Of a DNA stretch of 64,000 bases, positions 36,304 through 44,363 are shown piece by piece. The number at the start of each line of letters is the position of its first letter. Positions within the stretch are counted from its first letter, which is position 1. A program made the position numbers and the translations under genes. Source of the stretch: Parapedobacter defluvii (GTDB lineage: Bacteria > Bacteroidota > Bacteroidia > Sphingobacteriales > Sphingobacteriaceae); the NCBI RefSeq assembly GCF_014642075.1, contig NZ_BMIK01000008.1, positions 124,001 through 188,000 on the forward strand. The letters run 5' to 3'. Under the pieces are notes generated by a model that did no database searches, was not told the origin of the DNA, and saw only the letters and a program-made list of their open reading frames with translations.

Positions 36304-37620
36304 CTATGAATTAATTCCGGGTATCGCCGCCGGTATGTCATATTTCATGTCCCATGATACATTTTCAGGGAAGAGAACCTCATCCGAGGCCAAAGCCTCC
36401 TGAATAGAGACCGTCTGCCCCGTATAACCGGCCATCCGGCCGGCTAAGGCCACCAAATTGGACTTTACCATCCAATCGCCGTCATATTTAGGCTTGTTCT
36501 TCCGGATGGAGGCAAATAACTCGTCGTGTTCCTGTTGATACATGCTCCTGGATTCCGAATTTTTATAGGCATTTTCGTCGGTGAACTTCGTTTGGTCGTC
36601 ATATTTCCATGCCCTACGGCCAAGTATTTCGTGGCTTCCCGTTCGGCAGTCAACAATGCATCGGCCTTTATCGCCGACTAATTCCACGGCATAGGCAGGT
36701 GCGGTGTCTGCCTGTTGCCTGCAGAAGAAATAGCTTTTTACACCGTCTTCGTATTCATATACCATGGCGAAATGGTCGAACACGTTGCCAAACTTCTTAT
36801 CGGTCCTTTTTTGGCGGCCCCCACTTCCCGTAACGCGAAGCGGTAACGTATCGCCCATGGCCCATTGCATCATATCCAGGCTGTGGATGGCTTGCTCGAT
36901 GATATGGTCGCCTGAAAGCCAGTTGTAATACAGCCAATTCCGCAATTGGTATTCAAAATCCGTCCATTGCGGCTGTCGTTCTTTGTACCATAGCTCTCCC
37001 GTGTTGTAAGTTGCTTCGGCAGTCAGGATTTTTCCGATCTTTCCATCCAATACCCGACCGAATGTTTCCCGCTTGGGAAGATGATAACGCCAGCAGAATC
37101 CGGAAACCAAAGCGAGGTTCTTTGATTTAGCATTTTCGGAAGCTGCGATAACCCGTCTCAGGCCGGGCGCATCCACCGCAAAGGGTTTTTCACAGAAAAT
37201 ATGCTTGCCTGCGTTCACCGCAGCTTCCAGGTGCGTGGGCCGGAATGCGGGAGGGGCAGCCAACAACACGACGTCAATATCACTTTCCAAGAGGCGTTGG
37301 TAGGCATCGAGGCCCACAAATTTATGGGTGTCATCCACCTGTACTTTGTCGCCCATCTGGGATTTAATCGTATTGTAGGAATCTTCCAACTGATCGCTGA
37401 ATGCGTCAGCCATCGCGGCTAATACAACGTTTTGGTCTGCATTCAGTGCCTCCATAGCCGCAGCGGTGCCCCGGCCTCCGCAACCGATGAGCCCGACCTT
37501 CAGCGTGTCGGTGTTTAATGACCAAAAACCGTCTGATGCCAATACATAATTCGTCGTGGCTACACCCGCAAGGGTGGTTATCCCCGCAGTTTTCAGAAAT
37601 TCCCTTCTTGAATAATTCAT
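36304..37620 (-). CDS. Tat-exported Gfo/Idh/MocA family oxidoreductase (GH109-like)
   Basis: A 438-residue protein with a twin-arginine signal (SRREFLKTAGITTLAGVATT), the NAD-binding motif LKVGLIGCGGRGTAAAMEAL and the second-domain motif KHIFCEKPFAVD. The layout matches secreted Gfo/Idh/MocA proteins, including the NAD-dependent GH109 alpha-N-acetylgalactosaminidase group; I cannot separate a glycosidase from a simple oxidoreductase here. It is the first gene of a leftward pair with the isomerase-like gene and is convergent with the first locus. Confidence 0.9.
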   Translation of the reverse strand: MNYSRREFLKTAGITTLAGVATTNYVLASDGFWSLNTDTLKVGLIGCGGRGTAAAMEALNADQNVVLAAMADAFSDQLEDSYNTIKSQMGDKVQVDDTHKFVGLDAYQRLLESDIDVVLLAAPPAFRPTHLEAAVNAGKHIFCEKPFAVDAPGLRRVIAASENAKSKNLALVSGFCWRYHLPKRETFGRVLDGKIGKILTAEATYNTGELWYKERQPQWTDFEYQLRNWLYYNWLSGDHIIEQAIHSLDMMQWAMGDTLPLRVTGSGGRQKRTDKKFGNVFDHFAMVYEYEDGVKSYFFCRQQADTAPAYAVELVGDKGRCIVDCRTGSHEILGRRAWKYDDQTKFTDENAYKNSESRSMYQQEHDELFASIRKNKPKYDGDWMVKSNLVALAGRMAGYTGQTVSIQEALASDEVLFPENVSWDMKYDIPAAIPGINS

Positions 37621-37829
37621 ATGATAAAAAATTTATGGATTTTGTATACCTGGCGTTTCAATTGGCTATAATTAGGGCAGCAATATAGGATTTTGATTCA
37701 TTTAAATGAAATGCCTTAACCTCAGTAGGGAGGTAATGGTATAGGGCGCAGAATACCTATTTACAGGTTACCTGCAAGGTAAAACGATTTAACATGCCTG
37801 CGGCTATAGAAGTTTAGGGATGTATTTTT

Positions 37830-38057
37830 TTATTTTTCCTGGCTTTTCTCCTGAGCCTCTTTTTTTCTGAGCTCAAAATTTGCTGCCGCGAGGCCGGAGC
37901 CATATTTTGTTGATACATACATTGCAGCGGCGGCGGCAAGGATGACAAGGATAATCCCCCAAGCTCCCTTCCGTTTATCCTGTTTCATCAACCAGATGAG
38001 GAAGACTACGAGGGGAATCGCAAAAATCAATATAAAAAACCAGCTGGTTCCGATCAT
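37830..38057 (-). CDS. Small membrane protein, conserved hypothetical
   Basis: A 75-residue protein, starting MIGTSWFFILIFAIPLVVFL, with two membrane helices (positions about 3-23 and 31-48) and a charged, glutamate/lysine-rich tail (FELRKKEAQEKSQEK). ATG 38057 gives the compact form; an in-frame ATG at 38180 would add 41 non-conserved residues reaching into the leader of the arg genes. Nothing in the sequence or neighbourhood shows its function. The 209 bases before the next gene (37621-37829) hold nothing I recognise. Confidence 0.65.
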   Translation of the reverse strand: MIGTSWFFILIFAIPLVVFLIWLMKQDKRKGAWGIILVILAAAAAMYVSTKYGSGLAAANFELRKKEAQEKSQEK

Positions 38058-38386
38058 GCTACAAAGGTCGGAAAAAAACGAAATAAACCTTGCGTAAATA
38101 AAAGATATTTTTGCTACATTTGGCACCTTAATTGCAGCGTAGCTGTAATATGCATTAAGGATGAACACAAAAAATATCATAGCTATATCTACTGCATCAT
38201 GCGTTCAGCATTATGCAACGTGCTTTTTGTGTGGAATTTCAACTGCCGAAAGACCGGTACTCCGGTTTCGACGACCCATATTGCCCCGGGCTTAATAAGG
38301 GGCAGCCTCTCTAACTACGTACGGCAGGGAGTCCGACGCTGTACTTCGATCAAACAGTTTTTAATCTTTAGGGGTCGTTTATTCCA
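38058..38386 (+). promoter_or_regulatory. Structured leader of the arginine gene group
   Basis: No gene is visible. Four hairpins follow one another on the plus strand. They are TGCATCATGC / GCATTATGCA with one mismatch (38193-38217); CGAAA-CCGG / CCGG-TTTCG with a two-base bulge (38247-38270); TGCCCC / GGGGCA (38282-38304); and GTACGGC / GCTGTAC with one G-T pair (38319-38344). The ATG is 42 bases on. The first could instead be a DNA operator, since TGCAT-like half sites recur at 38151. The whole could be a regulatory RNA leader. Confidence 0.5.
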
Positions 38387-39097
38387 ATGGAACTTTCAGA
38401 CTTTATAATCATCCCGGCGACCGAACAGCATGTCGGTTATGCCCAGCAAATTTGTGATGAAATGGCCGAGTCGGCCAAAGCCCGGGGCACAGGCATTGCG
38501 CGTCGGAGCCCTGAATATGTGGCCACCAAAATGAAGGAGGGTAAGGCCGTGATCGCTTTGCGCAAAGCAGACAGGGCCTGGGCCGGATTTTGTTACATCG
38601 AAACGTGGAGCCATGGCGACTTTGTGGCCAATTCGGGCTTGGTGGTAAATCCCGACTTTCGGAAAGTGGGTTTGGCAAAAGCGATTAAAAAACGTATCTT
38701 CGAACTCTCCCGGGAAAAATACCCCAAGGCAAAGATTTTTGGTCTTACCACGGGATTGGCCGTCATGAAAATCAACTCGGATCTGGGCTATGAACCGGTT
38801 ACTTATTCGGAACTGACACAGGACGAGGAGTTTTGGAAGGGATGTCAAAGTTGTGTTAACTACGATATCCTGACTATGAAGCAGCGTAAAAACTGCATGT
38901 GTACCGCCATGCTTTGGGATCCGGTGGAAAAAGAAAAGGAATTGCGCGAGCGGATCGAAATGAAGGCCAAAGCCAAGGAACGTTTAAAGCAGATTACGAA
39001 AAAATCGTCACTTTTGAAACGTATTGAGGCAAGGCTGTGGAAATCCACCAAAAAGATGGTTACTGCATTCGTTGCCCGCTATCCGAAAACAGTATAG
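38387..39097 (+). CDS. GNAT family N-acetyltransferase of the arginine gene group
   Basis: A 236-residue protein with the acetyl-CoA motif NPDFRKVGLAKAIKKRIFEL and a cysteine-rich, basic C-terminal part (CQSCVNYDILTMKQRKNCMC). It lies 22 bases upstream of argG on the same strand. In Bacteroidota the arginine cluster commonly starts with such a GNAT, thought to act in the first step of arginine synthesis in place of classical ArgA; that role is an inference here. The start at ATG 38387 fits the family (MELSDFIIIPATEQHVGYAQ). Confidence 0.88.
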   Translation: MELSDFIIIPATEQHVGYAQQICDEMAESAKARGTGIARRSPEYVATKMKEGKAVIALRKADRAWAGFCYIETWSHGDFVANSGLVVNPDFRKVGLAKAIKKRIFELSREKYPKAKIFGLTTGLAVMKINSDLGYEPVTYSELTQDEEFWKGCQSCVNYDILTMKQRKNCMCTAMLWDPVEKEKELRERIEMKAKAKERLKQITKKSSLLKRIEARLWKSTKKMVTAFVARYPKTV

Positions 39098-39119
39098 TTG
39101 TAGAATCAAAAAATAATCA

Positions 39120-40301
39120 ATGGACAAAGTCGTATTAGCGTTTAGCGGAGGATTGGATACCTCTTTTTGCTGCATTTATCTATCCAAAGACCGGGGGCTG
39201 GAGGTACATTCTGTTATTGTGAATACCGGAGGGTTTTCGGCCGATGAGCTGGCTCAGATCGAACAGCGGGCGTATTCGCTGGGTGTAAAATCCCATGCAG
39301 TGGTAGATGAAACGCAGAACTACTACGACAGCAGCATCAAATACCTCATCTTTGGAAATGTGCTGAAAAACGCTACGTATCCACTTTCGGTCAGTGCAGA
39401 ACGGGTAAGCCAGGCCACGGCCATTGCTAATTACGCAAAAAAGATCGGTGCACAATACGTTGCCCATGGCAGTACAGGTGCAGGAAACGACCAGGTACGG
39501 TTTGACATGATTTTCAACATACTGATCCCGGAAGTGGAAATCATCACGCCCATCCGCGATCTCAAATTGAGCCGTGAAGAAGAGATTGCGTACCTGCAGA
39601 AACATGGCGTTGAATTCAATGCCGAAAAGGCTAAATATTCGATCAACAAAGGTATATGGGGTACATCGGTAGGAGGTAAGGAAACGTTGACTTCCCACGA
39701 TACGCTACCCGAGGAAGCATGGCCAACCCCGCTTACTTCGACCGAGCCACGCCGTGTTACCATCGAGTTTGAAAAGGGCGAACCCGTTGCATTGGATGGC
39801 AACCGTATCGGTCCGGTGAAAGTGATCCAGGAGCTGCAAGCCATTGCCCAGCCGTATGGTATCGGCCGTGATATCCACGTGGGTGATACGATTATTGGCA
39901 TCAAAGGACGTGTTGGCTTCGAAGCGGCTGCACCGCTGATTCTCATCAAAGCACACCATACGCTGGAGAAACATACCCTGACCAAATGGCAACTCAGCTG
40001 GAAGGACCAACTGGCTGCATTCTATGGGAATTGGATGCACGAAGGGCAGATGCACGATCCCGTGATGCGTGATATCGAGGCATTCCTGCAAAGCACCCAG
40101 CAGACCGTAAGCGGCAAGGTATTTGTCGAATTGAATCCTTATCGCTTTACCGTTATCGGTATCGAGTCCCCGCACGACCTGATGTCCAATAAATTCGGCA
40201 GCTACGGAGAAATGAACAATACGTGGACCGGGGAAGACGTGAAAGGATTCTCCAAGATATTTGGCAATCAGGTATCCATTTGGCATAAAGTGAACGGGTA
40301 A
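39120..40301 (+). CDS. argG: Argininosuccinate synthase
   Basis: A 393-residue enzyme that joins citrulline and aspartate using ATP in the arginine pathway. The ATP-binding P-loop motif is AFSGGLDTSFCCIYL near the N-terminus, followed by AHGSTGAGNDQVRFDM, typical of ArgG. It is shorter than the 447-residue Escherichia coli protein and matches the common 400-residue class. It lies between the GNAT gene and argC; 74 bases separate it from argC. Confidence 0.97.
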   Translation: MDKVVLAFSGGLDTSFCCIYLSKDRGLEVHSVIVNTGGFSADELAQIEQRAYSLGVKSHAVVDETQNYYDSSIKYLIFGNVLKNATYPLSVSAERVSQATAIANYAKKIGAQYVAHGSTGAGNDQVRFDMIFNILIPEVEIITPIRDLKLSREEEIAYLQKHGVEFNAEKAKYSINKGIWGTSVGGKETLTSHDTLPEEAWPTPLTSTEPRRVTIEFEKGEPVALDGNRIGPVKVIQELQAIAQPYGIGRDIHVGDTIIGIKGRVGFEAAAPLILIKAHHTLEKHTLTKWQLSWKDQLAAFYGNWMHEGQMHDPVMRDIEAFLQSTQQTVSGKVFVELNPYRFTVIGIESPHDLMSNKFGSYGEMNNTWTGEDVKGFSKIFGNQVSIWHKVNG

Positions 40302-40306
40302 ACCAG

Positions 40307-40361
40307 GGAACGCATCTAATTGATCAGTGAGTATACGTCAAATCCGTATAATCTGCGTTCC
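40307..40361. repeat. Short inverted intergenic repeat between argG and argC
   Basis: GGAACGCA (40307-40314) and TGCGTTCC (40354-40361) are a perfect 8-bp inverted pair around 39 bases containing ATCTAATTG and AATCCGTATAATC words. Read in reverse complement it starts GGAACGCAGATTATACGGAT, a heptad-like series related to the element at 27583-27667. Confidence 0.65.
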
Positions 40362-40375
40362 ATAAAAGAAGAGAC

Positions 40376-41395
40376 ATGACAAACATTAAGATAGGTATTA
40401 TTGGCTCGGCTGGTTATACCGGAGGTGAGCTGCTACGCATACTCATTAACCATCCCCAAGCGGATATCGTGTTTGCACATAGCGGCAGTAACGCGGGGAA
40501 TCGGATATCGGATATACATACCGATTTGTTTGGCGATACCGATTTGCGGTTCTCTAAAACCTACCACAGCGATATTGATGTGCTGTTTCTTTGTGTGGGG
40601 CATGGAGATGCCCGTAAGTTTTTGGATGCCAATACGTTTGCTCCGCACGTTAAAATAATCGACCTTTCTCAAGATTACAGATTGCGGGCAAATACCGCTT
40701 ACCAAGGGGCGCACTTCATATATGGTTTACCCGAGCTGAATCGGGACGCTATCCGTTCTGCACACTACATAGCCAATCCGGGATGCTTTGCCACAGGTAT
40801 CCAATTGGCCCTTTTGCCGTTGGCCGCCAAGGGACTGCTTCAGCATCCGATTCATATCAATGCAACCACCGGTTCCACCGGTGCCGGACAGAAACCATCT
40901 GCCACTTCCCATTTCAGCTGGCGGAGCAATAACCTCTCTATCTACAAGGCCTTTGAGCATCAGCACCTGCAGGAGATCAGCGAATCGCTGGATCAGTTGC
41001 AACCGGGTTTCCTTCCTGCCGGTAACGGTACCTTGCTGCAGCGGGCCATGGAGCGCATCCATATCATTCCGCAACGGGGCAATTTTCCCAGAGGCATTCT
41101 CTCAGCTATTTACCTGGACAATACATTAAGTGAAGATGAGGTGTATGCGTTATTTGAGTCCTTTTATGCTACACACCCATTTACGCATATCAGCAAGGCC
41201 AATATCGATTTGAAGCAGGTAGTCAATACGAATAAATGCCTGTTGCACTTGGAAAAGCATGGCGATAAACTGTTTGTCGTAAGTATCGTCGATAACCTGC
41301 TCAAAGGTGCCAGCGGACAGGCCGTACAAAATATGAACCTGATGTTTGGCCTTGAGGAGAATGCTGGCCTGAGGCTGAAGAGTGTAGGGTTTTAG
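40376..41395 (+). CDS. argC: N-acetyl-gamma-glutamyl-phosphate reductase
   Basis: A 339-residue NADPH-dependent enzyme of arginine synthesis that reduces N-acetylglutamyl phosphate to the semialdehyde. The Rossmann motif is IGIIGSAGYTGGELLRI. The catalytic cysteine is in HYIANPGCFATGIQLALLPL (Cys near residue 137), and GNGTLLQRAMERIH belongs to the C-terminal domain. In some Bacteroidota the pathway uses succinylated intermediates; the sequence alone cannot tell. The other arg genes (argD, argB, argF, argE) are not in the window after it. Confidence 0.96.
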   Translation: MTNIKIGIIGSAGYTGGELLRILINHPQADIVFAHSGSNAGNRISDIHTDLFGDTDLRFSKTYHSDIDVLFLCVGHGDARKFLDANTFAPHVKIIDLSQDYRLRANTAYQGAHFIYGLPELNRDAIRSAHYIANPGCFATGIQLALLPLAAKGLLQHPIHINATTGSTGAGQKPSATSHFSWRSNNLSIYKAFEHQHLQEISESLDQLQPGFLPAGNGTLLQRAMERIHIIPQRGNFPRGILSAIYLDNTLSEDEVYALFESFYATHPFTHISKANIDLKQVVNTNKCLLHLEKHGDKLFVVSIVDNLLKGASGQAVQNMNLMFGLEENAGLRLKSVGF

Positions 41396-41471
41396 CTGCT
41401 TTAATCAGTTCATTGTTTTGAAGTGGATGTGTGTGTAGGTTTACTTGTAGTATTGTCGGAATACGCGTATT

Positions 41472-42215
41472 ATGTTAAGGCATAAGGGGAAAGGCCGGAC
41501 TTATTCCCACAATCTCAAACTGGCATCATTATTATCCGGAGTGGCCGGTATGGTTAATATATGCGGCGTGCTTGCATTGGGTACACTAACCACCAATGTT
41601 ACCGGACATTTTGCCTACTTTGCCGAAACGTTGTTCCTGCAAGATTTCAGTACTGCGCTGGTGTTCATGATTTATATATTGTTTTTTCTGTTGGGCGCAT
41701 TTGTATCGGGACTGCTGACCGAGTCGGTGACTGACCGGTTCCACACAGCTTATCTAATGCCGTTGGCTGTGGAGATCGTGATACTGTGTGCGGTGACGGC
41801 ATTCGGTGAGATTTATTACGGTACTGACAGGTCTCCGGTCGTCGCCTTGGCGTGTGCACTCCTTTTTGCAATGGGACTGCAGAATGCGTTGGTTACACGC
41901 GTTTCCCAATCCGTAGTGCGGACTACCCACCTCACTGGGCTATTCACGGACTTGGGAATTGAATTGGCCCAACGACTCATCTATCGGGGTACCGCCGAAC
42001 GGACACGATTGCGCAAAAGTATCTTTCTGAAGCTAATGATCATTATGGGCTTTTTCCTCGGGGGAATCGCTGGTGGCTACCTCTACCAATACTTCCAACT
42101 GAGAGCACTGCTTTTGCCCGTAGGGGTGCTGCTATTTACGCTCGGATATGACCAGTTGCTATTCCGGTTCTATCGATTGAAACGGAAGCTACGGTCGAAA
42201 GCGTTGGAAGTATAA
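41472..42215 (+). CDS. YoaK/DUF1275 family membrane protein
   Basis: A 247-residue integral membrane protein with about six helices (ASLLSGVAGMVNICGVLALG; STALVFMIYILFFLLGAFVS; LMPLAVEIVILCAVTAFG; LIIMGFFLGGIAGGYLYQYF). The motif LALGTLTTNVTGHFAYF and VRTTHLTGLFTDLGIEL are typical of DUF1275. The function is unknown. It is a single gene between argC and the second polysaccharide locus. Confidence 0.88.
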   Translation: MLRHKGKGRTYSHNLKLASLLSGVAGMVNICGVLALGTLTTNVTGHFAYFAETLFLQDFSTALVFMIYILFFLLGAFVSGLLTESVTDRFHTAYLMPLAVEIVILCAVTAFGEIYYGTDRSPVVALACALLFAMGLQNALVTRVSQSVVRTTHLTGLFTDLGIELAQRLIYRGTAERTRLRKSIFLKLMIIMGFFLGGIAGGYLYQYFQLRALLLPVGVLLFTLGYDQLLFRFYRLKRKLRSKALEV

Positions 42216-42271
42216 TGACAAATGTTTAGTCTTCTGGCCTGGAGAGGCCTGCCGGAAATCGGAGTAACCGC

Positions 42272-42285
42272 ATTTTCGCGAAAAT
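42272..42285. promoter_or_regulatory. 14-bp perfect palindrome upstream of the PUL sigma factor
   Basis: ATTTTCGCGAAAAT is perfectly self-complementary and lies 38 bases before the sigma factor ATG. A TACATTG box at 42290-42296 (one mismatch from the -7 consensus) follows, so the palindrome would sit just upstream of the promoter core. Confidence 0.5.
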
Positions 42286-42323
42286 TCCTTACATTGCCCC
42301 GCTGAGGAAACCAATAGACACAA

Positions 42324-42923
42324 ATGCACGACAAAAAGGTTATGGAGACACAGGATGAATTCCTGTTGGATGCATTGAGTCAGGGCAGCCACTCGGCCTT
42401 TGAACAATTGTACGATCGCTATAGCAGACGTATTTATGCGAATCTCATTCGCTTAGTGCGTTCCGAAGCGATTGCGGAGGAGCTGCTACAGGATGTATTC
42501 ATGAAAGTATGGGAACTTCGTGCAACCCTCAATACAGGGCAATCCTTCCAGTCTTTTCTATTTCAAATATCCGGTAACCTGGCAATCGACTTTTACCGCA
42601 AAAGTGCCCGTCGGCAGACGATGGAAGCGGCGAAAAAATTGATTGAGGAATCAGCCTACGACCATATAGAAAAATACATTAATTTTAAGGAGGCCGAAAT
42701 TTTACTCGACAGGGCTATTTCTGCATTGCCCCCGCAACGCCAGCGTATTTTCAGGCTATGTCGTATCGAGGGCAAATCGTATGAAGAAGTGGCGGAGTTG
42801 TTCTCTCTTACCCGTAACACGGTAAAAGACCATATGACCAAAGCAAACCGTTTTCTGCGTGAAATATTAAGTCAGGAATATGGGCCTTTCCTCGTATTAC
42901 TAGCCGTCGCATTTAGTTTTTAA
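42324..42923 (+). CDS. ECF RNA polymerase sigma factor (FecI-like)
   Basis: A 199-residue sigma factor with region 2 (AEELLQDVFMKVWELRATLN; NLAIDFYRKSARRQTMEA) and region 4 (LPPQRQRIFRLCRIEGKSYE; EVAELFSLTRNTVKDHMTKA). It stands directly before a FecR anti-sigma gene and a SusC gene with an STN domain. This is the trans-envelope signalling set that switches on a polysaccharide locus when its glycan binds SusC. An ATG at 42342 is a possible alternative start. Confidence 0.94.
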   Translation: MHDKKVMETQDEFLLDALSQGSHSAFEQLYDRYSRRIYANLIRLVRSEAIAEELLQDVFMKVWELRATLNTGQSFQSFLFQISGNLAIDFYRKSARRQTMEAAKKLIEESAYDHIEKYINFKEAEILLDRAISALPPQRQRIFRLCRIEGKSYEEVAELFSLTRNTVKDHMTKANRFLREILSQEYGPFLVLLAVAFSF

Positions 42924-42994
42924 TTTTTTTTCAGTCTAGAGCCACCCTTTTCTCATTCCCATTCGTGTTAACCTAGAGAGCCGCTTAAAAAATT

Positions 42995-44212
42995 ATGAAA
43001 AGCGATTACCCATACGAATTGTTCAGTCGGTACCTGAAAAGGGAGACGACACCAGCCGAGGAGACATCCTTGATGGTGTACTTTCGCGATCAGGAAAATA
43101 CGGGAGAACTCCAAGACCTCGTTGTGAAGGCACTTTCGGATTTACAGGAAAATGAATACGAAGAGCGTGCGTTGGCACAGGAGGCACTGGACCGTGTGAA
43201 AGCAAATTTGAACCATTTGCTGGAGCAGGAAGGAAGAAGAAGAGCTGGTCGCGTACGTGGAATCCGCAGGTGGCTGCCATATGCCGCGGCAATAATTTTT
43301 GCATGCACACTGGGTGCATGGTTTTTGATGAAATCGGGAGAGAAGATAGACGAACCGAACGTGGTCGGCAGTAATATTTTACCTGGTGGCAACCGGGCAA
43401 CGTTGACATGGGCTGACGGCAGCACAATCGACTTGAGCGAAACCCAATCGGGAATTGTGGTAGGGAAGGAAATCACTTATGTAGATGGCTCTGATGTGCT
43501 GCATGTGGAAGCCGGAAAGCCAGAAAGCCAGTCGCGATCTTCGGATGCTGAGTGGCTGACATTATCGACTCCGAGAGGGGGAACCTACCAGGTGATTCTT
43601 CCGGATGGATCCCAGGTCTGGCTCAATGCCAGCACGACGCTTAAATACCCAAGCCAGTTTACCGGACCGGAACGTGTGGTAGAATTGACCGGTGAAGCCT
43701 ATTTTTCGGTAACCCACATTCGCGGGAAAGCGAATCAGCAAATGGTTCCATTCCGGGTATTAAGTAACGGTCAGACGGTCGAAGTCCTCGGTACGGAATT
43801 CAATATCTCTGCATACCCGGATGATATCGATACGCGAACCACGCTCGTCAGCGGATCGGTACAGATCATGAATAGCGCATCTAAAATTACCCATACATTA
43901 AGGCCCGGAGATCAAAGTATCACACATCAACAGCAAACGGAGGTGATTCAGGTAGATCCTTCGCTGGCCGTCGCGTGGAAATCCGGAGACATCGTACTCA
44001 CCAATGTAGCGCTGGAAACGATTATGCAGCAAATTTCACGTTGGTATGATGTAGAAGTGGAGTATGCTGCTGTCCAACCCAGATCCGCTGAATTTTTCGG
44101 TACGGTATCACGCATGCGTGAGTTATCAGCGGTTTTGCAGGCGATGGAGTCCACCGGCAATGTGCGCTTCCAGCGTAATAACAGAACAATTATTGTAAAT
44201 CCTAAAAATTAA
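42995..44212 (+). CDS. FecR-family anti-sigma factor
   Basis: A 405-residue inner-membrane protein. A short cytoplasmic N-terminal part (residues 1-90) is followed by one membrane helix (WLPYAAAIIFACTLGAWFLM), the periplasmic FecR domain (STPRGGTYQVILPDGSQVWL; YPSQFTGPERVVELTGEAYF) and a C-terminal DUF4974 region (LTNVALETIMQQISRWYDVE; MESTGNVRFQRNN). It holds back the preceding sigma factor and relays the STN signal from SusC. It lies 71 bases after the sigma gene. Confidence 0.95.
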   Translation: MKSDYPYELFSRYLKRETTPAEETSLMVYFRDQENTGELQDLVVKALSDLQENEYEERALAQEALDRVKANLNHLLEQEGRRRAGRVRGIRRWLPYAAAIIFACTLGAWFLMKSGEKIDEPNVVGSNILPGGNRATLTWADGSTIDLSETQSGIVVGKEITYVDGSDVLHVEAGKPESQSRSSDAEWLTLSTPRGGTYQVILPDGSQVWLNASTTLKYPSQFTGPERVVELTGEAYFSVTHIRGKANQQMVPFRVLSNGQTVEVLGTEFNISAYPDDIDTRTTLVSGSVQIMNSASKITHTLRPGDQSITHQQQTEVIQVDPSLAVAWKSGDIVLTNVALETIMQQISRWYDVEVEYAAVQPRSAEFFGTVSRMRELSAVLQAMESTGNVRFQRNNRTIIVNPKN

Positions 44213-44363
44213 TGACAACATGAAGACATAGCTACTCCCTCATTCAGCCACCAAAAAAACCGAATCCCGACGGCAATCGGTATCCGGTCATGTCTGGTAG
44301 GCCATTTCCTTGATTGCGACTAAACAAATAAGAATTTTAATCACTACCAAACCTTTCAAAGGT

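Noticed and set aside
38247-38270. tmRNA-like sequence (TTCGAC after a GG-rich stem)
   Set aside because: The resemblance is limited to a few bases; no tRNA-like domain or tag reading frame is present.
38199-38408. 69-codon frame ahead of the GNAT gene
   Set aside because: It overlaps the true GNAT start and reads through hairpin-rich DNA; composition is not protein-like.
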